This document shows, piece by piece, positions 58,009 to 64,000 of a stretch of 64,000 bases of DNA (positions within the stretch are counted from its first letter, which is position 1; every line of letters starts with the position of its first letter). Under the pieces are notes generated by a model, which was given only the letters and a program-made list of their open reading frames with translations, searched no databases and had not been told where the DNA came from. Origin of the DNA: Gloeomargarita sp. SRBZ-1_bins_9 (GTDB lineage: Bacteria; Cyanobacteriota; Cyanobacteriia; Gloeomargaritales; Gloeomargaritaceae); NCBI GenBank assembly GCA_039794565.1, contig JAUQVX010000001.1, positions 366,086 to 430,085 on the forward strand. Reading direction: 5' to 3'. Position numbers and translations under genes: made by a program.

Positions 58009-58207
58009 ACCCAACGCTTCTGTCCTCGGCATAGGCTGTGTTCCAGACTAAGTGCTCCTCTCCCCCTCCCCTGCTTACTACCTTAATCAAAAAAAGGGTA
58101 ATTGGCAACAAGTTTGTTTTGTTGCGAATGATTGTAAATTAGGGGGTTGGCGTTGATCCCAGCAACGGGGGATAATGGGTTAAGGACGAGTCGGGTGTGC
58201 GACGGCG

Positions 58208-58534
58208 ATGTCGGTTGCCTTAGGGATGGTGGAGGTGCTGGGAACGCCCCCGAGTCTGGCGGTGGCTGATGTGATGGTCAAGGCGGGGCGGGTGACCCTG
58301 GTGCATTGCGAGCGCATCAGTGGGGCCTATGTGACGGTGATCGTGCGGGGGGACGTGGCGGAGGTGAAACGGGCGGTGGAAGCTGGTGTGGAAGCGGCCA
58401 AGAAGGTTATTCCCTACAATCCTAAGGAAAAGTCCCTGCTTTTGTCCTACCATGTGATTCCCCGACCCCACCCGAATCTGGAGCGGGTCCTGCCCATTGG
58501 CTATAAGCCCCAGGTGGAACGGTTCCGGGTATGA
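58208..58534 (+). CDS. Carboxysome shell protein, CcmK (BMC-domain) type
   Basis: Single BMC-domain protein of 108 residues, making hexamers in the beta-carboxysome facet. It starts [64 protein letters not shown] and ends [20 protein letters not shown]. The pore loop is ERISGAY, not KIGSG of CcmK1/2, and the domain is closest in type to accessory CcmK3/K4 proteins. It is away from any ccmKLMN cluster in the window. Its stop overlaps argH by 4 bases. Confidence 0.9.
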   Translation: MSVALGMVEVLGTPPSLAVADVMVKAGRVTLVHCERISGAYVTVIVRGDVAEVKRAVEAGVEAAKKVIPYNPKEKSLLLSYHVIPRPHPNLERVLPIGYKPQVERFRV

Positions 58535-59913
58535 CGCAGCCCTGGAGCCAGCGGTTTCGCCAGCCTTTGCACCCGTTGGTGGCCCAGTTCAACGCCAGTA
58601 TTGGCTTTGATTTGGCCCTGTTGCCCTGGGATGTGCAAGGGTCCCAAGCCCACGCCCGGATGCTGGCCCGTCAGGGGATCATTACGCCGCAGGAGGGGGA
58701 AATCCTGGTGCAGGGGTTGGCGCGTATTCTTCAGGAATACGAACAGGGGCAGTTTCCAGTCCAGGGGGAGGATGTGCATCTGGCGGTGGAGCGGCGCCTG
58801 ACGGAACTGGTGGGGGAGGTGGGCAAAAAACTCCACACGGCCCGCTCCCGCAATGACCAGGTGGCTACGGACCTGCGGCTGTATCTCCGGGAGGCGATTG
58901 ACGACCTCGCCGGGCGGTTGCGGCAGTTGCAACGGGTGCTGTGCCGGGTGGCGGCGGAGCATGTGGAAACCCTGATGCCGGGCTATACGCATCTGCAGCG
59001 GGCGCAACCGGTGAGTTTGGCGCACCATCTGCTGGCCTATTTCGAGATGTTCCAGCGGGATTGGCAACGGTTGCAGGAGGTACGCCGGCGGGTGAACCTG
59101 TGTCCTTTGGGGGCGGGGGCACTGGCGGGTACGACGTTTCCCATTGACCGGGAATACACGGCGGCGCTGCTGGGGTTTGCCGGGGTGTGTGCCAATAGTA
59201 TGGATGCGGTCAGCGACCGGGATTTTGTGGTGGAGTTCCTGGCGGCGGCAAGCTTAATCCTGGTGCACCTAAGCCGCATGGCGGAGGAGTTGGTGCTCTG
59301 GTCGTCTCAAGAGTTTGGGTTTATCGCCTGGCAGGATAGCTGTGCTACTGGCTCGAGCATGATGCCGCAAAAGAAAAACCCGGATGTGCCGGAGCTGGTG
59401 CGGGCGAAAACGGGGCGGGTCTTCGGCCATTTGCAGGCACTGCTGGTGGTGCTTAAGGGATTGCCCCTGGCCTATAACAAGGATTTGCAGGAGGATAAGG
59501 AGGCGCTGTTGGATACGGTCAAGACGGTGCAGGATTGCCTGGCGGTGATGACGCTGGTGTGGCAGGAGGGGATCGTCATTCGCCGGGACCGGCTGGCGGC
59601 GGCGGTGGCTGAGGATTGGAGTAACGCGACGGATGTGGCGGATTACCTGGCGGCTAAAGGGGTGCCGTTTCGGGAGGCCTATCAGATCACGGGGCAGATC
59701 GTGCAGTTTTGCGAACAGCAGGGGCGGTTGCTCCAGGATTTGTGCTTGGAGGAATGGCGGCGCTTCCACCCGGACTTTGGCCCCGACATCTACGAGGTCA
59801 TCCGGCCGGAGCAGGTGGTGGCCCGACGGCGGAGTTTGGGGGGGACGGGGTTTGACCAGGTGCGGGCGGCATTGGCGCGGGCGCAACGGGAGTGCAGTGA
59901 GGATGGGGATTGA
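58531..59913 (+). CDS. argH: Argininosuccinate lyase
   Basis: Cleaves argininosuccinate to arginine and fumarate, last step of arginine synthesis. 460 residues. Signature [12 protein letters not shown] lies near residue 276, with catalytic Ser-containing loop; [17 protein letters not shown] near 107 and [24 protein letters not shown] are also present. The fold is the fumarase/aspartase family. The ATG overlaps the ccmK stop as ATGA. Confidence 0.97.
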   Translation: MTQPWSQRFRQPLHPLVAQFNASIGFDLALLPWDVQGSQAHARMLARQGIITPQEGEILVQGLARILQEYEQGQFPVQGEDVHLAVERRLTELVGEVGKKLHTARSRNDQVATDLRLYLREAIDDLAGRLRQLQRVLCRVAAEHVETLMPGYTHLQRAQPVSLAHHLLAYFEMFQRDWQRLQEVRRRVNLCPLGAGALAGTTFPIDREYTAALLGFAGVCANSMDAVSDRDFVVEFLAAASLILVHLSRMAEELVLWSSQEFGFIAWQDSCATGSSMMPQKKNPDVPELVRAKTGRVFGHLQALLVVLKGLPLAYNKDLQEDKEALLDTVKTVQDCLAVMTLVWQEGIVIRRDRLAAAVAEDWSNATDVADYLAAKGVPFREAYQITGQIVQFCEQQGRLLQDLCLEEWRRFHPDFGPDIYEVIRPEQVVARRRSLGGTGFDQVRAALARAQRECSEDGD

Positions 59914-60772
59914 GCTGGCGCAGTTGCTGGTCAATGGTTTGGCGTTGGGGGGTATTCTGGCGCTGGGGTCGGTGGGGCTGACGTTGACCTACGGGATTTT
60001 GCGCCTGTCGAACTTTGCCCATGGGGATTTCTTGACGCTGGGGGCCTATTTGACCCTGCTGGCGAATCAGGGGGGGCTGCCATTGCCCCTGGCGATGGGG
60101 GTGGGGTGTTTGTTGACGGTGGGGGCTTTTTGGCTGACAGAACAGGTCCTGTGGGCACCGGTGCGGCGGCAGCGGACGTCCCCCACCACCATGATGATCA
60201 TGTCCATTGGGCTGGCGTTGTTTCTCCGCAACGGGATCATCCTGATCTGGGGGAGTCAGAATCAGAACTATCGCCTGCCGGTGTTTGGGGCGGTGGCCCT
60301 CGGGCCGGTGCAGGTGACCACGAATCGCCTGGTGGTGTTGGCCATGGCGGCGGTGGCGGTGCTGCTGTTGCATTTCCTGCTGCAACGAACGGCGATTGGA
60401 CGGCAGATGCGGGCGGTGGCAGATAACCCTGAGCTGGCCCAGGTGGCGGGGATTGACGTGCAGCGTGTGATTTTTTGGACGTGGGTGGTGGCTGGGGGGC
60501 TGACGGCTCTGGGGGGGGCGATGTATGGGTTGATTACGGCGGTGCGCCCGAATATGGGCTGGTTTTTGCTGCTGCCGATGTTTGCCACGGTGATTTTGGG
60601 GGGGATCGGCAATCCCTACGGGGCCATGGTGGCGGCCTTGATCGTGGGGGTGGCTCAAGAGGTGAGTACTTATTGGTTGCCCAGTGAATACAAGCTGGGG
60701 GTGGCCCTGGTGGTGATGATGCTGGTGCTGCTGGTACGCCCCCAAGGCCTGTTCCGCAGTCCGGTGGCCTGA
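59903..60772 (+). CDS. Branched-chain/neutral amino-acid ABC permease (LivH/NatD type)
   Basis: Inner-membrane permease, 289 residues, with about eight helices. [30 protein letters not shown] near 20-50 and the coupling loop [28 protein letters not shown] near 155-182 are LivH-like. [15 protein letters not shown] and [20 protein letters not shown] follow. It resembles cyanobacterial NatD of the N-I system or UrtB; substrate not fixed. The partner permease, binding protein and ATPases are absent from this window. The ATG at 59903 lies 8 bases before the argH stop codon. Confidence 0.87.
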   Translation: MGIELAQLLVNGLALGGILALGSVGLTLTYGILRLSNFAHGDFLTLGAYLTLLANQGGLPLPLAMGVGCLLTVGAFWLTEQVLWAPVRRQRTSPTTMMIMSIGLALFLRNGIILIWGSQNQNYRLPVFGAVALGPVQVTTNRLVVLAMAAVAVLLLHFLLQRTAIGRQMRAVADNPELAQVAGIDVQRVIFWTWVVAGGLTALGGAMYGLITAVRPNMGWFLLLPMFATVILGGIGNPYGAMVAALIVGVAQEVSTYWLPSEYKLGVALVVMMLVLLVRPQGLFRSPVA

Positions 60773-60823
60773 GAAAAAGTCTTAAAGATTTGTAAACTAA
60801 AAGAGAAGGTTTGGGGCGGCGAT

Positions 60824-61720
60824 ATGGGCCTGAAGGAGCGGTTAGAGCGGTGGACAGTGGCGGCCCATGTGGGGGCCATGGTGTTCGGTGTGGCGGGTCT
60901 GGTGGGGGTGTTGCCCCATCCGGAGTGGGTGTTGGCCTTGCCGACGGCGGGACAGCGGTTGTTTGCCTGGAGTATGGCGGGGGGGGGAGTGGTCTATATC
61001 CTGCTGGGGGCTTTGGCGATGGTAATCTATGGCTGGCGGGTGCTGGGTCCCCGGCTGCTGTTGGGTTTCTTGGTGCCGGCTGTGGTGATTTCCTTGGGCA
61101 GTGAGCTGTTGGGGACAAGTACAGGGTTTCCCTTCGGGCGCTACGGCTACCTGGCGGGGCTGGGTTACAAGATTGCCGGACGGGTGCCTTTTACGATTCC
61201 CTTGTCCTGGTTCTATATGGGGCTGGTGTGTTTTCTGTTGGCCTATGGGGGCTGTCAACGCCTGCGCTGGCCGGGTTGGCGGTACCTAGGGGCAGTAACC
61301 GGTGGTGCGCTTTTGCTGGTGGCTTGGGATTTGGCCCTAGACCCGGCTATGAGTCAAACCCCTGTCCCCTTTTGGCAGTTCCAGGAAGTCGGGGCCTTTT
61401 TCGGGATGCCCTATCGCAACCTGCTGGGTTGGCTGGGGACGGGGGTGCTGTTTATGGGCCTGGCGGCGTTGCTCTGGCGGGGCCAACCCCTGGTGTTCAG
61501 TCGGCGGGAGTTGACAGTGCCCCTGGTGCTGTACCTGGTGAATTACCTGTTTGGGGCGGTGATCACGGTGGGGCTGCTGGATAGCCGCTATTGGATTCCC
61601 ATTGGACTCGGCGTGGCACTGGGGGTGGTTCCGGCTCTGGTCTGCTGGTGGCAAGCTGGGCCTGTACTTCCCCCGGCGGTGGTGCTCCCGGACGTGGATA
61701 GGGTGTCTTTGGTCAAGTAG
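60824..61720 (+). CDS. cruF: Gamma-carotene 1'-hydroxylase CruF
   Basis: Membrane hydratase adding a hydroxyl to the psi end of carotenoids in synthesis of myxol glycosides. 298 residues with about eight helices. SLGSELLGTSTGFPFGRYGYL, WDLALDPAMSQTPVPFWQFQEVGAFFGMPYRNLLGWLGTG and LYLVNYLFGAVITV match the CruF/DUF422 family. Its start follows natD by 51 bases including an AT-rich stretch; GGCGGCGAT precedes the ATG. The tail overlaps murE by 8 bases. Confidence 0.92.
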   Translation: MGLKERLERWTVAAHVGAMVFGVAGLVGVLPHPEWVLALPTAGQRLFAWSMAGGGVVYILLGALAMVIYGWRVLGPRLLLGFLVPAVVISLGSELLGTSTGFPFGRYGYLAGLGYKIAGRVPFTIPLSWFYMGLVCFLLAYGGCQRLRWPGWRYLGAVTGGALLLVAWDLALDPAMSQTPVPFWQFQEVGAFFGMPYRNLLGWLGTGVLFMGLAALLWRGQPLVFSRRELTVPLVLYLVNYLFGAVITVGLLDSRYWIPIGLGVALGVVPALVCWWQAGPVLPPAVVLPDVDRVSLVK

Positions 61721-63203
61721 GGAGACCCAAGCGCCGTTTGAGGGCCAAGCGGGCCTGTTCCCGGTCGTCAAAGGGTACTTTGGTGGTGCCCAGGATCTGG
61801 TAGTCCTCGTGGCCCTTGCCGGCAATCATCACCCCGTCCCCGGGTTGAGCCATCTGGATGGCCTGGTGAATGGCCTCGTCCCGTTGTACCCACACCAGGG
61901 GCGTAAAGGGAATGCCCGCCAGGATGTCCTGAATAATCTGCTGGGGGTCTTCGGTGCGGGGGTTGTCAGAGGTCACCACCACCACATCGGCCAGTTCAGC
62001 AGCAATTTTCCCCATCTGCGGTCGTTTGCTGCGGTCCCGGTCCCCCCCACAGCCAAACACGCAAATCAATCGCCCCGGCACAAAGGGACGCATGGCCCGC
62101 AGGCAGTTTTCCAAACCATCGGGGGTATGGGCATAGTCCACTACCACGCTGATGTCCTGGTTGGGACTGACTTGGATGCGCTCCATCCGCCCCGGCACCC
62201 CCGGAAACTGGGGCAAGACCTGCTGAATCTGCTCCAGCGTCACCCCTAGATGTAGGGCTGCTCCCACCGCCGCTAAGGTATTGGCCAGGTTAAAGGCGCC
62301 GATCAAGGGGACGGTTAAGGTGGTTTCCCCCGCCGGTGTGGTGACGTGGGCCGTGATCCCCTGGGCGCTGTAGTGCACGTCACGCACCCCGATGTCCGCC
62401 GGTTGCCCCGTCACGCTATAGGTCCACAGGGGCCAAGCCAACTGCTGCAAAGCGGCTATCAAGCGTCGGCCATAGCCATCGTCCCGGTTGACAATCGCCC
62501 GCCCCCGCAACAGGTCTGGCTCAAACAGGCGCGCCTTGGCCCGGAAGTAGTTTTCCATCGTCAGGTGAAAGTCCAGGTGGTCCTGGGTCAGGTTGGTGAA
62601 AATCGCCACATCGTACCGGCAACCGGCTACCCGGTCTTGGGCCAGGGCATGGGAACTGACCTCCATCACAGCTGTCCGGCAACCGGCCTGGATGGCTTGC
62701 GCCAAAACCTGCTGCAACTCCACCGCCCCCGGCGTGGTCTGCCCTGCCGTTTGCTGATACCCCGGCCAACGATAGTAGAGCGTCCCCAGCAGAGCCGTTG
62801 ACCCTTGGGTTTGCTGCAACAGAAATTCGATAAGGTGGGTGGTGGTGGTTTTGCCGTTGGTGCCCGTGACGCCCACCAGTTGTAACTGCTGACGCGGATA
62901 GCCGTAAAAGGCGGCGGCTAACTCTCCGCAAGCCTGGGTGATGCGTTCTACCGGGATCACGCGCGGGGGCAAGTCAGCCCGGGGAGATACCAATGCCACC
63001 AGCGCCCCTTTGGCCAACGCCTCCGGCCAGAAGTCGCCCCCGTCCACCCGCGTCCCCGGCAGCCCCACAAACACCATCCCCGGCCTACAGGCGCGCGAAT
63101 CGCAGGTGATCCCCGTCACCGGCTGCTGCAACAGCGGGTCTTGCCCGTCTAAGGGGGGCAAATAGGCCGCAATGGCCCTCAGTAGGTCACCCAAGTTCAT
63201 CCC
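61713..63203 (-). CDS. murE: UDP-N-acetylmuramoyl-tripeptide synthetase (meso-DAP adding)
   Basis: Mur ligase adding meso-diaminopimelate to UDP-MurNAc-dipeptide. 496 residues. The N-terminal domain holds ITCDSRACRPGMVFVGLPGTRVDG; ATP loop GVTGTNGKTTTTHLIEFLL is near 115; substrate DHLDFH near 200; and C-terminal TSDNPRTEDPQQIIQDI near 400 contains DNPR, the meso-DAP specificity motif, so lysine is excluded. The ATG at 63203 follows AAGGGGTACGGGG; another ATG at 63224 is in frame. The tail overlaps cruF. Confidence 0.96.
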   Translation of the reverse strand, partial: GMNLGDLLRAIAAYLPPLDGQDPLLQQPVTGITCDSRACRPGMVFVGLPGTRVDGGDFWPEALAKGALVALVSPRADLPPRVIPVERITQACGELAAAFYGYPRQQLQLVGVTGTNGKTTTTHLIEFLLQQTQGSTALLGTLYYRWPGYQQTAGQTTPGAVELQQVLAQAIQAGCRTAVMEVSSHALAQDRVAGCRYDVAIFTNLTQDHLDFHLTMENYFRAKARLFEPDLLRGRAIVNRDDGYGRRLIAALQQLAWPLWTYSVTGQPADIGVRDVHYSAQGITAHVTTPAGETTLTVPLIGAFNLANTLAAVGAALHLGVTLEQIQQVLPQFPGVPGRMERIQVSPNQDISVVVDYAHTPDGLENCLRAMRPFVPGRLICVFGCGGDRDRSKRPQMGKIAAELADVVVVTSDNPRTEDPQQIIQDILAGIPFTPLVWVQRDEAIHQAIQMAQPGDGVMIAGKGHEDYQILGTTKVPFDDREQARLALKRRLGLPT

Positions 63204-63282
63204 CGTACCCCTTGGTGCGTTCATGCTTAGGATAAATCAGTGAGGTGCCTGGGCCATAGGGTGTGCTGCTATATTGGCCCCC

Positions 63283-64000
63283 CTAAACGGCCGTCTCCTG
63301 ATGCACCACGTCGAGATAGGCGCGGGTCAACGCACAAAACGTGAGGGGAATCGTCAACCCTAGACCCAACCCACATAGGAGAGACCCACCTAAATTAATC
63401 AACACCAGCAATACCAGAAACCATAGCCAGGGCCAAAAGTTCCGCTTCACGATACGCCAACTATAGACCATCGCTAGCCAAAAATTAATTTTTTGGTCAA
63501 TAACCAACAATTTACTAAACATTAACACAGTGCCCAAGTATACCATAGAGATTAAGATATTGATTATCAAAAGTCCCACCAAAAAACTTGCCAGCATTAA
63601 GGCCGGGAGACCTTGCTGTAAATCTACATAACCGACATTGATGCCCTGGTTTTTGGCTAAGACGACCAGGGTAGCGCCTGCGCAAGTAGACAGGGACACA
63701 ACCGAGACAATATACAAAGTAAGCGATAGCAATAGACTAAAGCCTATAAAGCTCAAGTCGATCATTAGGAAATCAAAAAACCGGACAAGAATTCTCAGCA
63801 AATCTGGGTATCCTACCGTCTGATTTTTTAGGTATCCGTAGGCCAGCATGAACCAACCAGCGTTAAATAAAGGGGCCAGGATTAAACTCATGATTAAATC
63901 AATGGGAAAGGCTGCCAAGGATAGGGCAAAACTTATAGCAAGAAGCAAGACTAGATAACCGATGAATATCAGCCAATGAGACCGGGTAGCCTCCCAGGCC
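63283..64000 (-). CDS. Multi-pass membrane protein (5' end beyond window)
   Basis: The frame is open from a stop at 63283 to the window edge, so the N-terminus is missing; visible residues begin AWEATRSHWLIFIGYL. At least five or six hydrophobic segments follow (LAAFPIDLIMSLILAPL, FIGFSLLLSLTLYIVSVVSL, ALMLASFLVGLLIINILIS, FWPWLWFLVLLVLINLGGSLLCGLGLGLTIPL), with short basic loops (YSWRIVKRNFW). A pattern of paired helices and a closing GLGLTIPLTFCALTRAYLD recalls DUF975/DUF4013-like membrane proteins. I do not know the function. Codon use is more AT-rich than for murE. Confidence 0.7.
   Translation of the reverse strand, partial: AWEATRSHWLIFIGYLVLLLAISFALSLAAFPIDLIMSLILAPLFNAGWFMLAYGYLKNQTVGYPDLLRILVRFFDFLMIDLSFIGFSLLLSLTLYIVSVVSLSTCAGATLVVLAKNQGINVGYVDLQQGLPALMLASFLVGLLIINILISMVYLGTVLMFSKLLVIDQKINFWLAMVYSWRIVKRNFWPWLWFLVLLVLINLGGSLLCGLGLGLTIPLTFCALTRAYLDVVHQETAV

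Noticed and set aside
58118..58140. Fur box in front of the fur gene
   Set aside because: Only one or two hexamers resemble GATAAT; too weak to list as a site without a profile scan.
59798..60745. 315-codon minus-strand frame opposite argH and the LivH-type permease
   Set aside because: Almost entirely Gln, His, Pro and Arg, the reverse reading of Leu/Val/Gly-rich membrane helices.

Overview
This window is a chromosomal segment of a cyanobacterium with a G+C-rich, very compact genome. The assignment rests on genes confined to or typical of oxygenic phototrophs: photosystem II subunit psbI, the NDH-1 genes ndhC-ndhK-ndhJ, an ndhF4-ndhD4-cupB CO2-uptake operon, a carboxysome shell protein (CcmK type), zeta-carotene desaturase crtQ, gamma-carotene hydroxylase cruF, phytyl transferase menA, ycf23, a FurA-type regulator and a WD40 Ser/Thr kinase with an N-terminal zinc ribbon. 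I do not assign a genus. No tRNA, rRNA, CRISPR array, prophage or intact insertion sequence was seen.

Layout. 0-5.7 kb: a leftward run, thiC (behind a TPP riboswitch)-acetyltransferase-ppa-panD-miaB-icd, with icd running off the left edge. 5.8-9.5 kb: a 40-residue membrane peptide coupled to a metallo-beta-lactamase-fold protein, facing the kinase. 9.6-12.3 kb: ndhCKJ, a decayed DUF29 gene, pyrR and the SRP RNA gene. 12.3-20.3 kb: glycosyltransferase, ybeY, menA, sulfurtransferase, the pstSCAB phosphate operon behind a probable Pho box, and sufE. 20.6-25.2 kb: a PatA-like response regulator, a lone polyamine-type permease, glgC and hisC. 25.1-34.9 kb: crtQ with its SRPBCC partner, a D-ribulose kinase-like FGGY kinase, a P-type ATPase, a response regulator, a fructosamine-3-kinase relative, thiE and a SAM hydrolase relative. 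35-41.1 kb: psbI, an LptD/OstA-like envelope protein, aroC, a CBS-like protein, an rRNA/tRNA methyltransferase, a CIA30 protein, cobH and a single-domain response regulator.

41.2-42.4 kb is the only clearly foreign-looking stretch: AT-rich and chimeric, with the first 40 or so codons of an FAD oxidoreductase joined to what looks like the tail of a membrane glycosyltransferase. 42.3-47 kb: DoxX, DUF309, aspS, a methyltransferase and a pentapeptide-repeat protein. 47.1-51.8 kb: the CO2-uptake operon. 51.8-58 kb: an ABC exporter, the ycf23-aminotransferase-CPBP-VTT operon and fur. 58.2-64 kb: ccmK-argH-natD-cruF, murE and a membrane protein running off the right edge.

The window is mostly core metabolism. 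I did not find a clear new multi-gene defence or mobile system. The strongest unusual signals are architectural: nearly every tail-to-tail gene pair overlaps or abuts, two decayed or chimeric loci are present, and a six-gene run follows the TPP riboswitch. Several proteins have altered key residues: the MBL protein has an Asn in its metal motif, Fur lacks its second CxxC, and a PleD-like regulator lacks the GGDEF motif.
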